Source: Lentzea guizhouensis (GTDB lineage: Bacteria; Actinomycetota; Actinomycetes; Mycobacteriales; Pseudonocardiaceae). Taken from it: a stretch of DNA of 64,000 nt. Made by a program: the position numbers and the translations under genes. Positions 1-8,344 of the stretch are shown here, piece by piece (within the stretch, counting starts at the first letter, position 1; each line of letters opens with the position of its first letter). The DNA lies in NCBI RefSeq assembly GCF_001701025.1, contig NZ_CP016793.1:2108001-2172000 (forward strand), read 5' to 3'. The notes under the pieces were generated by a model, which was given only the letters and a program-made list of their open reading frames with translations, was not told the DNA's origin and did no database searches.

Positions 1-226
1 GGTCATCGTGCCGTTGATGCTGCTTTCCGGCGTGCTGCTGCCCATGTCGAACGGCCCGCGGTGGCTCTACTGGCTGTCGCGGCTCAACCCGCTGGCGCAC
101 GTCGTGGACGCCGAGCGGTCGATCTTCAACTCGGGTCCGGTGCTGGTCGGGCTGGTCTCGGCGGCCGTGTTGGTGGTCGTGGGCGTGTTCGCCGGCGTGC
201 GCACGTTCAACAGGGAGTCAGCTTGA
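1..226 (+). CDS. ABC-2 type transporter permease, C-terminal end (partial)
   Basis: Only the last 74 or so residues lie in the window; the frame is open from base 2. Two hydrophobic segments are visible. The first, ending LLSGVLLPMSNGP, leads into the loop WLYWLSRLNPLAHVVDAERS, which is typical of the last loop of DrrB/ABC-2 exporter permeases; a final helix and a short RTFNRESA tail follow. From family knowledge it is the membrane subunit of an ATP-driven exporter of drug or lipid type, with the ATPase expected upstream. Its stop overlaps the convergent rsmI stop by 9 bases. Confidence 0.75.
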   Translation, partial: VIVPLMLLSGVLLPMSNGPRWLYWLSRLNPLAHVVDAERSIFNSGPVLVGLVSAAVLVVVGVFAGVRTFNRESA

Positions 227-1072
227 CCTGACCGCGGCGTCGTAGAGGGCCTTCTTGCTGACCCCGGCCGCCTCCGCGACCTCGGCGGCGGCCGACTTCA
301 TCCGCTCGCCGTCCGCGACCCGCTGCTTCACCTCGGCGACCAGCGTCTCCAGGTCCGGCTTGGCCGCTGCGGGCGCCGGTCCGAGCACCACGGTGATCTC
401 GCCGCGTGCGCCTTCCACGGCCCACTCGGCGAGCTCAGCCAGTGACCCGCGCACGACCTCTTCGTACTTCTTCGTGAGCTCACGGCACACGGCAGCCGCC
501 CGGTCCGGGCCGAGCACCTCCACGGCGTCCGCCAGCGTGTCCGCGAGCCGATGGGGTGCCTCGAAGAAGACGACCGTGCGCTGTTCCGCGGCCAAAGGGG
601 CGAACCAGCGCTTGCGCTCGCCGGACTTGCGCGGCGGGAAGCCGTCGAACGCGAACCGGTCGCTCGGCAGGCCGGACAGGGCCAGCGCTGTCGTGACGGC
701 GGACGGCCCCGGCAGGCAGGTGACCGTGATGTCCGCCTCCACGCAGGCGGCGACCAGCCGGTACCCCGGGTCCGACACGCTCGGCATGCCCGCGTCGGTC
801 ACGAGCAGCACCGTCTCGCCGCCGTGCAGCGACTCGAGCAGCCCCGGCAGGCGGGCCTGCTCGACCTGGTCGTAGAAGCTGATCACCCGCCCGGACGGCT
901 TGACCTGCAGCGCGGCCGCGAGGCTGTGCAGTCTGCGGGTGTCCTCCGCGGCGATGACGTCAGCGGTCGCCAGCGCCTCGACCAGGCGTGCGGAGGCGTC
1001 GCGGATGTCGCCGAGTGGGGTAGCGGCGAGGACCAGACGGCCTGAACCGGATACAGGACTCACACCGTTCAC
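218..1072 (-). CDS. rsmI: 16S rRNA (cytidine-1402-2'-O)-methyltransferase RsmI
   Basis: This 284-residue protein has the usual RsmI length. The N-terminal strand reads LVLAATPLGDIRDAS; the tetrapyrrole-methylase-fold motifs LLVTDAGMPSVSDPGYRLV and CLPGPSAVTTALALSGLP follow, then FAFDGFPPRKSGER. RsmI methylates the 2'-hydroxyl of C1402 in 16S rRNA using S-adenosylmethionine. I took the GTG at 1072; a second GTG three codons in (1063) is possible. It is divergent from pmt with only 15 bases between the starts, the same pairing as in mycobacteria, so the two probably share a bidirectional promoter. The reading frame stays open upstream over pmt, but that is antisense shadow. Confidence 0.93.
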   Translation of the reverse strand: MNGVSPVSGSGRLVLAATPLGDIRDASARLVEALATADVIAAEDTRRLHSLAAALQVKPSGRVISFYDQVEQARLPGLLESLHGGETVLLVTDAGMPSVSDPGYRLVAACVEADITVTCLPGPSAVTTALALSGLPSDRFAFDGFPPRKSGERKRWFAPLAAEQRTVVFFEAPHRLADTLADAVEVLGPDRAAAVCRELTKKYEEVVRGSLAELAEWAVEGARGEITVVLGPAPAAAKPDLETLVAEVKQRVADGERMKSAAAEVAEAAGVSKKALYDAAVRSS

Positions 1073-1087
1073 CCTACGATCGGCGGC

Positions 1088-2629
1088 GTGACAGTCCTCG
1101 TGCAGCCAGGAGAGGCGCCCGTCGCCGTCGTGGAGGAACCGCGCACGGACCGTGCGGCGGCTCTCGACCCGCCTCCCCACGGAGATCGGATGCGCGGGTG
1201 GCTCGTCACGATCGTCGTGACGCTGATCGGCGCCGTAGTGCGGTTCTGGAACGTCGGCTACCCGACGGACAAGGGCACGCCGATCTTCGACGAGAAGCAC
1301 TACGTGCCGCAGTCGGCGCAGGTGCTGCGCAACGGCGGCTACGAGGACAACCCCGGCTACGAGCTGATCGTCCACCCGCCGCTCGCGAAGCAGCTGATGG
1401 CGATCGGCCAGGAGCTCTTCGGCTACGACGGCATCGGCTGGCGGTTCGCCTCGGCGCTCGCGGGCGCGATCACGATCCTGCTGATCGTGCGGATCGCCCG
1501 CCGCCTGACCCGCTCCGACCTGCTGGGCGCGCTGGCCGGCGTGCTGCTCATCGCGGACGGCGTCTCGCACGTCCAGTCGCGGATGGGCATGCTCGACATC
1601 TTCCTGGCGCTGTTCGTCGTGGCGGCGTTCGGCTGCCTGGTCGTGGACCGCGAACAGGTGCGCGAACGGCTCGCGGTCGCCGTGCGCGAGGGGTTCATCA
1701 CCAACTCGGCGTTCGGCCCGTGGCTCGGCTTCCGCTGGTGGCGCTTCGGTGCGGGCGTGATGCTCGGTCTGGCGTGCGGCATCAAGTGGTCCGGCATCTG
1801 GTACATCGCCGCGTTCGGCCTGCTGACGGTCATCTGGAGCGCGCTGGCACGGCGGGCGGCCGGCGTCGAGGAACCGTGGCTGGGCGCCCTGGCCAAGGAC
1901 GTCCTGCCCTCGCTCGGCGGCCTGGTCGCGATCCCGGTGGTGGCCTACCTCGTGACGTGGTTCCCGTGGATGGCCAGCGAGACCGGCATCGACCGGCACG
2001 TCGTCGGCACCAAGGTGCAGGACATCGCGTACATCCCGGACGTCCTGCAGTCGCTCTGGTACAACGCGAAGAACGTCTACAAGTTCCACGTCGAGCTGGT
2101 CACCTCGGAGACCAACCGGCACCCGTGGGAGTCGAAGCCCTGGACGTGGCCCATGGGCCTGCGGCCGATGCTCTACTACTACGACAACTCGGTGACCGGC
2201 TGCGGCCAGGCGTCGTGCCTCGGCGCGATCATGCTGATCGGCACCCCGGCGCTGTGGTGGGTGGCGTTCCCCGCGATCGGCTGGGCGATCTGGCGGGCCG
2301 TCGGCCGGCTGGACTGGCGCTACGCGGCCGTGCTCGTCGGCTACATGGCGGGCCTGCTGCCGTGGTTCCTCAACCTCGACCGGCAGATGTACTTCTTCTA
2401 CGTCACGCCGATGGCGCCGTTCCTGGTCCTGCTGATCGTGCTGGCACTGGGCGAGATCCTCGGCCGTGCGCGCGCGGGTTCCGAACGGCGTGGCACCGGT
2501 CTGCTGGTCGTCGCGCTGTACGTGGGCATGGTGGTCGCGAACTTCGTGTGGCTGTGGCCGATCCTGAACGGCAACCCGATCACGCCGGAGATGTGGCAGC
2601 AACAGCTCTGGCTGCCTAGCTGGCGCTGA
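1088..2629 (+). CDS. pmt: Protein O-mannosyltransferase (GT39 family)
   Basis: This 513-residue polytopic membrane protein has about ten hydrophobic segments. The first extracytoplasmic loop carries TPIFDEKHYVPQS, the Asp-Glu motif of PMT-type GT39 enzymes, followed by HPPLAKQLMAIGQ. The second loop has HPWESKPWTWP and an RPMLYYYDN stretch typical of actinobacterial Pmt. The enzyme transfers mannose from polyprenyl-phosphate mannose to Ser/Thr of exported proteins. It is divergent from rsmI, as in M. tuberculosis (Rv1002c/Rv1003c). The start is GTG at 1088, just after the rsmI start region. Confidence 0.92.
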   Translation: MTVLVQPGEAPVAVVEEPRTDRAAALDPPPHGDRMRGWLVTIVVTLIGAVVRFWNVGYPTDKGTPIFDEKHYVPQSAQVLRNGGYEDNPGYELIVHPPLAKQLMAIGQELFGYDGIGWRFASALAGAITILLIVRIARRLTRSDLLGALAGVLLIADGVSHVQSRMGMLDIFLALFVVAAFGCLVVDREQVRERLAVAVREGFITNSAFGPWLGFRWWRFGAGVMLGLACGIKWSGIWYIAAFGLLTVIWSALARRAAGVEEPWLGALAKDVLPSLGGLVAIPVVAYLVTWFPWMASETGIDRHVVGTKVQDIAYIPDVLQSLWYNAKNVYKFHVELVTSETNRHPWESKPWTWPMGLRPMLYYYDNSVTGCGQASCLGAIMLIGTPALWWVAFPAIGWAIWRAVGRLDWRYAAVLVGYMAGLLPWFLNLDRQMYFFYVTPMAPFLVLLIVLALGEILGRARAGSERRGTGLLVVALYVGMVVANFVWLWPILNGNPITPEMWQQQLWLPSWR

Positions 2630-3056
2630 TCTCCAGCGCACGCTCCTCGGTCAGGTCGCCTTCGAGCCGCAGGGTGACCTGACCTCGTTGCCAGATCAGC
2701 GTCTGCCCGACGCCGTGCGGTTGCTCGTGGACGGTGCCGTCGAACTGGTCGAGCCGGACGTCGCCGTACCGCAGGGTGACGAACCGTCCTTCGTGGACGT
2801 TGGCCTGGTCGGGAGTGCCGAGCTGCACGGGCAGGTGGATCTCGAACGGCATCTGCCGTCTTGCTTCCTGCACCACGTCACCGGCATTCGCACCCGCCCC
2901 GAGCAGGTACGCCGTCCGGTGCGCGAGCGCGGTGTACCGGGCGACCAGCTCGCCGTAGGCCGCCTGGTCACCTGCGATCGCCCGAGCCACCGCATCGTCC
3001 GTGATGCCCTTCCTGCACCGGGAACCGGCGGTTGGTTCCCGGTGTGTCCCGAGCAT
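2616..3056 (-). pseudogene. Apparent ECF sigma / anti-sigma internal-deletion fusion
   Basis: Residues from about 20 to 63 (DDAVARAIAGDQAAYGELV through LLGAGANAGDVVQEA) look like region 2 of an ECF sigma factor. The frame then runs straight into FEIHLPVQLGTPDQANVHEGR and on to LRLEGDLTEERALEISAS, which looks like the extracytoplasmic C-terminal part of an anti-sigma factor. Sigma regions 2.4 to 4 and the anti-sigma sigma-binding and membrane segments are missing, so a deletion between two operon genes best explains it. The start is unsure; an ATG at 3056 is used. The 5' end overlaps the divergent gene at 3055. A functional sigma factor is unlikely. Confidence 0.6.
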
Positions 3057-3471
3057 GCGAATCCTGGCTTTGACGTGTGCGTTCCTGCTGATCAGCACGT
3101 CGTCCGCCCATGCGGGCGGTTGGGCGGTGACCTACCTGGACCCGGTGCCGTCGTTCCAGGCCGACGTGCCCCACACCATCGGCTACCGGGTGCTGCAGCA
3201 CGGCACCCGTCCGTTCGAGGGGGACCTGGGCGGTACGCGGTGGTGTTCACGCTGCCCGCCGGCCAGTACGAGGTCTACGGGGTGCACGCTGCTGGTGAAG
3301 CCGGTGGACCCCGCGCTGGTGCTGACGGTCAGTCCCGAGCCCGCGGCATCGGTGACACCCGCGGAGATCCCACGTGAGCCGCTGCCGGTGTGGCTCGTCG
3401 GACTCGTGGTGGCGGGCGTGGCGGGGCTGTTGCTGGCGCTGCGCAAACGGTTGCGGCTCTCGCGCAGGTGA
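3055..3471 (+). pseudogene. Secreted membrane-anchored protein, frame-disrupted
   Basis: The 5' end encodes a signal peptide (MRILALTCAFLLISTSSAHA) followed by GGWAVTYLDPVPSFQADVPHT and IGYRVLQHGTRPFEG, a pattern seen in conserved actinobacterial secreted proteins with a C-terminal anchor. After about base 3225 the plausible sequence moves to another frame (RYAVVFTLPAGQYEVYGVH) and then returns to the first frame (LLVKPVDPALVLTV), ending in a single transmembrane helix and a basic tail. Two compensating indels, or a small deletion, would explain this. The intact-length frame (138 codons) contains a nonsensical Cys/Arg-rich middle, so I treat it as damaged. Confidence 0.5.
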
Positions 3472-3507
3472 GTGGTGAGGCGACCGGCGGAAACCGCCTC
3501 ACCACTC
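3470..3507. terminator. Hairpin terminator
   Basis: A perfect 13-bp stem (gagtggtgaggcg / cgcctcaccactc) with a 12-base loop starts at the stop codon of the preceding gene. There is no strong T tract; it may act in both directions between the rightward gene and the leftward kinase gene. Confidence 0.6.
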
Positions 3508-3661
3508 TTCGCGGGGCATCGCGCTGGACGGATGCCGAGGCCTGCTCAGGTGGACCACCGCCTAGGTCGTTGGAGGAAGAACGACTGTTACGGTGCAAAT
3601 TGCAGGTTCACCCGGTTCGCCTAGACATCGCGTCGATACCGGTACGAGGACCGGGAACGAC

Positions 3662-5650
3662 CTACATCGGCATGTGCTTCGTCGGCGGCGGTCCCGGCTT
3701 GCTGATGAACTTCGTGACCGGCCCCTCCTTGCTCATCCCCGCCCGCTCCAGGAACTGCGCCATCTCCCCGCGCACCTGCGCCAGCGTCGGACGACGGCCC
3801 GGTTCCGGGTCCATCGCGGCCAGCAGCAAGCGGGCGTGCGCGCTGTTCTGCGGCAGCTTGGTCACCGGTTCGCCCTGGGCGGCGGCCATCAGCGAGGAGA
3901 TCGGGTTCTCGCGGGAGCCGCGCGGGGGGTGGCCGGTCAGGGCGTAGGAGACGGTGGCGGCGAGCTGCCAGGAGTCCGAGGCCGGGGAGGCGGTCTCGCC
4001 GCGGGCCGTTTCCGGCGCGAGGAAGTCGGGGGTGCCGACCATCATGCCGGTGGCGGTGAGGGTGCTGTCGCCCTTGGAGCGCGCGATGCCGAAGTCGATC
4101 AGGTGGGCGGTGCCCTGGTTGTCGACGATCACGTTGGACGGCTTCACGTCGCGGTGCAGGACGCCGCGGGCGTGGGCGGAGGTGAGGGCGTCGGCCATGT
4201 TCAGCCAGAGGCGTGCCGCGAGCTTGTCGTCGATCAGGCCGTTCTTCATGACCGTCTCGGACAGCGACGCGCCCTCGATGTACTCCATCACCAGCGCGAG
4301 GCCGTCCGGGTCTTGGACGATGTCGAACACCCGCACGCAGTTCGGGTGCCTGACCGCGGCCAGTGCGCGGGCCTCGCGGAGCATGCGCTGCTCGGTGTCG
4401 TTGTCGGGGGCGTGCGCGAGCTTCACCGCGACCGTGCGGTCGAGCTGCTCGTCGACGGCCAGCCAGACCGTGCCGAAGCCGCCGGAGCCCAGCTGGCGGA
4501 CGCGGCGGAACCGGCCGTTGCCGGGGTTCCAGACCTTGCCCGACTTCTGCACCGGCGCGGGCGACTCGGCGCTGGCGGCGCCGGGGCCGAACGGCAGCGG
4601 GCCCGGTGTGTCCGCCAGCACCGCGGGCTGGGACGGCTGCGGCGGGGTCGGCTGCGAAGGCTGCGGGGTCGCGTGCGGAACGTCGGCCACGCGCGTCGGC
4701 GGGTACTGCTTCTGCGGCGGCGGAGGCGGCGGCTGGTTCACCGGACGCATCGGCCGGTTCATCGGCGCCGGCTGGTACTTCGGCACCTGCGCCGGCTGGT
4801 AAGGCGGCGGGTGCTGGGATGACGGGTGCTGGGATGACGGCTGTTGCGACGACGGCTGCTGCTGGGCGGCCGTGATCGGCTTGGTCGCCGCCTTCTTCTG
4901 CGGCAGCTGCGGCTGCTGCTGGTTGGCGCGAGCCACCGGCTGGGGTGGCGCCTGGTTGGCGTTGCGGTCCTGGGACCGGTCACGGCCGGGGCGGTTCAGC
5001 ATGGCGGTAGTCAACCCGAAAATGCGCACGACGATTGAGCCGATCACAGCAATCGGGAAGAACCCGAGGAGCACGTGGCCCACCAGCGTGACGGGTAGTG
5101 CCGACGTGGACGCGAGGAGCACCAGGAACGGCGGCCAGAACACCCGGCGCGGCCAGTTCGGCCCGAGCCGGAACGCCGAGCCCGCCTGCAGCATGACGAA
5201 CAGCAGGCACAGCAGGCCGAGCACGATCGTGATGCCGGCGGCGACGAGGAACAGCCATTCCTCGCCCGGCGCGCGGAACACGCCGAGGATCGACGGCGTG
5301 CCGTCGACGAGGTAGGCGCCCTGCGAGAACTGGCCGAAGCAGGTCGCCTCGTCGAGCGAGCCCGACCCCTCGATCGTGCGCCTGCCGAGGCCCTGCACGG
5401 TTCCGCGCAGGATCAGCCAGGGCAGCACCAGCGTGCTGGCGACGCCGAGCACGGCGAAGATCGCGCCGGTCACCGCACCGTAGGAGTTGCCGACCACGCG
5501 GCGCACCGCGATGGCGAGCAACGCGGCGACGGTGGGGAAAACGCCGAGGACGGCACCGAGCGCCGTGGTGGTCCACACCCAGTCACCGGGGCAGACACTG
5601 GCGCCCACGAAACCGTGCAGCCACGTGAGCAAGGACTCCGCGAGCCCCAC
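3662..5650 (-). CDS. Ser/Thr protein kinase, N-terminal membrane domain and C-terminal kinase
   Basis: This 662-residue protein has an unusual order. About residues 1-230 form a multi-pass membrane domain. Residues 235-375 are a low-complexity Pro/Gln/Ser linker with short tandem repeats of PSSQH type. The kinase domain fills about 378-640: glycine loop LGSGGFGTVW, VAVKLAH lysine, catalytic loop HRDVKPSNVIVD, LIDFGIARSKG activation loop, GTPDFLAPE and the ASDSWQLA helix. All key catalytic residues are present, so it should be active. Most actinobacterial Pkn proteins have the kinase first and the membrane helix after it; here the order is reversed. The GTG at 5650 is the start. It is monocistronic; 5651-5920 carries no gene and should hold its promoter. 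Confidence 0.85.
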   Translation of the reverse strand: MGLAESLLTWLHGFVGASVCPGDWVWTTTALGAVLGVFPTVAALLAIAVRRVVGNSYGAVTGAIFAVLGVASTLVLPWLILRGTVQGLGRRTIEGSGSLDEATCFGQFSQGAYLVDGTPSILGVFRAPGEEWLFLVAAGITIVLGLLCLLFVMLQAGSAFRLGPNWPRRVFWPPFLVLLASTSALPVTLVGHVLLGFFPIAVIGSIVVRIFGLTTAMLNRPGRDRSQDRNANQAPPQPVARANQQQPQLPQKKAATKPITAAQQQPSSQQPSSQHPSSQHPPPYQPAQVPKYQPAPMNRPMRPVNQPPPPPPQKQYPPTRVADVPHATPQPSQPTPPQPSQPAVLADTPGPLPFGPGAASAESPAPVQKSGKVWNPGNGRFRRVRQLGSGGFGTVWLAVDEQLDRTVAVKLAHAPDNDTEQRMLREARALAAVRHPNCVRVFDIVQDPDGLALVMEYIEGASLSETVMKNGLIDDKLAARLWLNMADALTSAHARGVLHRDVKPSNVIVDNQGTAHLIDFGIARSKGDSTLTATGMMVGTPDFLAPETARGETASPASDSWQLAATVSYALTGHPPRGSRENPISSLMAAAQGEPVTKLPQNSAHARLLLAAMDPEPGRRPTLAQVRGEMAQFLERAGMSKEGPVTKFISKPGPPPTKHMPM

Positions 5651-5920
5651 GACTCAAACCACCCCTTCCGCGATCACCCCCCAGCCTAGGTGTCGATTCA
5701 GCCTACGGTGCGTGATTGGTATGCGGTTGACGCCACAGCAACCGAATCCTCCATCACCGCGTCGCAACTCCCGCAGCTGGTCCGACCCCTCGGGAACTAC
5801 GCCTTCTCGACCACTTGAACGTGCTCCTCGCCAGTTCCGTTGAGCCGGGTCCATCACGGTTGAAGTCGGTTTGTGACTCGAAAGCGTCACGCAGGACGAC
5901 GTGCGACCTGGAATTCCCCT

Positions 5921-6498
5921 TCAGTTCGTGCGCAACCAGCGGACGTACCGCGCGGCCAGGGCCAGTGAGGTCACGACCCCTTCGACGTGCGGTTTGGCCA
6001 TGAAGTCCGCCGCCGGTCGAGACGGTTCCGGCCGGGCGGCGGCGGGCGTTGCCAGGACCGGCAGCGACACCGCTGCCGGTGGCTGCGCCGGCGGGCGGAT
6101 CGCCGTCGCGAGCGCCACCGGCAGCTCCGACCGGATGTTCCACAGCTCTTCCGCGGCCTGGTCGACCGCGCGGACCGCCACCCGTTCCTCACCGGCACGC
6201 TGCTGTTCGAGCTGGTCGAGCAGCTCGCCGTCCGCGCCCAGCCCAGCCGCACGACCTCGGCGACGGTGTGCAGGTATCTCTCGACCGCGTCGTGCGCGGT
6301 CTCGAACGCCTCGGACGTGTCGAGCCACCGCATCCGCGCCCGGTGCCGGTAGTCGTCGAACGCCTCGCTCGCCGCCCCGCGCCACCCCGGTGCCGTGGCC
6401 CCGGCGCAGGCGAGCGCGGCCGATGCGCTCTCGTCGCGCATCCGCTTCAACCACTCCTGGACGGTGCGCAGGGAGTGGAACTCCTCGGGCAGCGTCAC
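5921..6498 (-). pseudogene. WXG100/ESX-type protein with C-terminal extension, frame broken near 6240
   Basis: The start is GTG at 6498, overlapping the previous stop (GTGA). The first 80 or so residues contain GWRGAASEAFDDYRHRARMRW and a second amphipathic helix, the helical-hairpin pattern of WXG100-like type VII substrates. Around base 6240 the sensible reading moves by -1: VVRLGW in the first frame continues as GADGELLDQLEQQRAGEERV in the next, which runs on through an Ala/Pro-rich stretch to a stop at 5921. A single missing base would restore one protein of about 192 residues. It could be a real mutation or a sequencing error. It forms a two-gene unit with the EspC-like gene upstream. 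Confidence 0.5.
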
Positions 6499-6758
6499 GC
6501 CGGGTAGCTGTCCGCCCGTTCGTACTGCCCCGCGGTGTCCGCCAACCGGTGCGCCGTCCCCTCGGCGTCCCGCCCCAGCACCCCGGTCGCGTGCTCGGCC
6601 GCCCTGCGCAACCTCCCCAGCGCCGCGAACAGCTCCCCACGCCGCCCGTCCACTTCACCGTCCGGGTGAACGACCTGCTCGGCGACCTCCTCGACCGCGC
6701 GCAACAGCGGACCGGCGAGCGTTCTCAGCTCGGCCGGATCGACCTCGAAGCCCCGCAC
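6495..6758 (-). CDS. EspC/WXG100-like small helical protein
   Basis: This 87-residue protein starts at GTG 6758, chosen because a GGGGAGG ribosome site sits 4-5 bases upstream. It starts VRGFEVDPAELRTLAGPL and continues as one long amphipathic helix pair ending AGQYERADSYPA. The opening 'DPAELRTLA' and overall size match the excreted ESX family with DUF2580/EspC-like folds, which usually act as type VII secretion substrates or chaperone-like partners. Its stop overlaps the start of the next WXG-like gene, so the two are translationally coupled. No ESX core genes are in the window. Confidence 0.65.
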   Translation of the reverse strand: MRGFEVDPAELRTLAGPLLRAVEEVAEQVVHPDGEVDGRRGELFAALGRLRRAAEHATGVLGRDAEGTAHRLADTAGQYERADSYPA

Positions 6759-6804
6759 GGCACCTCCCCATGCCGAAAGTTTGATGGGGAACGATACCAA
6801 CCTG

Positions 6805-7638
6805 TTACTTGATGAGCGCGCCGACGTCCCGGACGGACAAGAACACCGTCTCCTCCTCCGCCGCCCCCGCGTCGACCACGACCGCAAGCTCCGCCGAGGC
6901 CACGAACGGCAGCAGCTCGGCCCCGTCGACCTCCAGCCACCGGTCCTCCCACGGCAACCCCTTCGCCCGGCGGTAGGCCACGAGCCGGTCGAGCCCGGTG
7001 AACACGAGCACCGCCTTCTCGTACCCCTCGACGCTCGTCGTGACGAGCCCCGGCTCCCCGGGATCGGGCAGGAACACCGTGGTGCCGAGCAACGCCGCCG
7101 CCACCCCGGCATCCCCCGACCGCGCCAGCTCCCGGAACCGCGGCTCACCCGCCGGCTTCACGTAGAGGGGCTGCCCGCGCAGCAGGTGCTCCAGGTCCCG
7201 CGCACTCGCCGGCACCGCCGGATCGACCACGAAGTACGGCACGCAGTGCAGCGACAACGGGATGTCCTCAACACAGGCCCCCGGCAGCACCACCACGACC
7301 ACCTTGCGCTGGAAGAGGTCCGGCTGCCGCATCAACATGCCGCGCAGGTGCTTCAGCTCGTACTCCGCACCGAGGCTGGAGCGGCTGTCACCCCGGAACG
7401 CGGCCTTCCACCCCGCCGACACCGCCACCACGACCCGGTCGGCGTCCTCCATGCGCTGCAGGCAGAAGGTCGACCAGTCGACCGGCTCGTGCTGGTGGAA
7501 GAGGTCGAGGTCGGCGTCGACGCCGAGGGAGTGCAGGAGTTGGGCGAACCGGTGGACGGTGTCCCGCCACGCCTGGGTGCGCACCACGTCCCAGCCGGGA
7601 CTGGTGTGCGCCCAGACCACGAAGACTTGCTGGCGCAT
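6805..7638 (-). CDS. SEFIR-domain protein with C-terminal SseB-like domain
   Basis: This 277-residue protein starts at ATG 7638. Residues 1 to about 140 read as a SEFIR domain, the TIR-like fold: QVFVVWAHTSPGW at the start, then DADLDLFHQHEPVDWSTFC, ADRVVVAVSAGWKAAF and KVVVVVLPGAC. About 200-277 (EGYEKAVLVFTGLDRLVAYRR, then LEVDGAELLPFVAS) resembles the SseB N-terminal domain common next to or inside ESX and secretion-associated proteins. Bacterial SEFIR proteins are seen in signalling and in antiphage systems. Here it directly follows two WXG100/EspC-like genes on the same strand (about 45 bases apart), so a secreted-effector or signalling unit is possible. That link is inference. Confidence 0.7.
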   Translation of the reverse strand: MRQQVFVVWAHTSPGWDVVRTQAWRDTVHRFAQLLHSLGVDADLDLFHQHEPVDWSTFCLQRMEDADRVVVAVSAGWKAAFRGDSRSSLGAEYELKHLRGMLMRQPDLFQRKVVVVVLPGACVEDIPLSLHCVPYFVVDPAVPASARDLEHLLRGQPLYVKPAGEPRFRELARSGDAGVAAALLGTTVFLPDPGEPGLVTTSVEGYEKAVLVFTGLDRLVAYRRAKGLPWEDRWLEVDGAELLPFVASAELAVVVDAGAAEEETVFLSVRDVGALIK

Positions 7639-7766
7639 CGCGGAATCATGCCATTGGTCGTATGGGCGCCAACGACGCCATGCGCAGTGTGCTTCCAGCG
7701 CCCGACCGAGCGTTCGGAGATCAAGCGCATCTTCCGGATCGCCCGCAAGGTGCAGGAAGGCGGGGT

Positions 7767-8303
7767 TCAGCCGTCGTAGAGCTCGTGCTCGGCCTCCACC
7801 CGCGTGCCGCCCTCCCCCGCCGACCCGCTCACCGACCACCGCGCCGGGTCCACCGGCACCGGCAGCTCGCCCACGCCCGCGAGGAACTCGACCCGCCACA
7901 GGTGCCGGGCCGAGGGGTTGGAGGCGTTGAAGGAGTCGCCGAAGCTGTACCTGGCGCCGGGCATGTCCACGGCGATGCGGGAACCGAGGCGGCCCTTCTC
8001 GCCGGGTGCACAGACCAGTTCCAGGCGGGCGCGGACCCACTGGGGTGGGGTGGCCGGGTCGGTTTCGAGCTCCTCGGCGGTGGCGCTGCAGTGGAGGCCG
8101 TGGACGCGGGCGGCGAGGGCGGCGCGGAAGACGACGAGCTCGCCGGCTGTGCAGCCGACCAGGACTCGTGCCTCGACCGCCGTCGCGCCGGTGTCGATCG
8201 TGGGGCGGGCGGCCGCGCACCTCGCGGTCGGGGTGGCGGCTGACGCCGTTGCCCCGCCGGAGGTGGCGACCACGAGTAATAACGCGGCAACCACCGATGT
8301 CAT
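7767..8303 (-). CDS. Secreted protein of unknown function
   Basis: It has 178 residues with an N-terminal signal peptide (TSVVAALLLVVATSGGATASA, then ATPTARC). The mature part has four cysteines and alternates short beta-like stretches, such as RARLELVCAPGEKGRLGSR, with ARYSFGDSFNASNPSARHLWRVEF. I do not recognise the family. It lies between the peroxidase gene and the SEFIR gene on the same strand with no obvious operon link. Confidence 0.6.
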   Translation of the reverse strand: MTSVVAALLLVVATSGGATASAATPTARCAAARPTIDTGATAVEARVLVGCTAGELVVFRAALAARVHGLHCSATAEELETDPATPPQWVRARLELVCAPGEKGRLGSRIAVDMPGARYSFGDSFNASNPSARHLWRVEFLAGVGELPVPVDPARWSVSGSAGEGGTRVEAEHELYDG

Positions 8304-8344
8304 GAGAGGAACCTATTGGTGCCGGGCGGGTTCCTCGACGAACT

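Noticed and set aside
1073..2641. Long open frame continuing upstream of rsmI, antisense to pmt
   Set aside because: It mirrors pmt codon bias, is Arg/His/Gln-rich and has no RsmI-like sequence beyond 1072.
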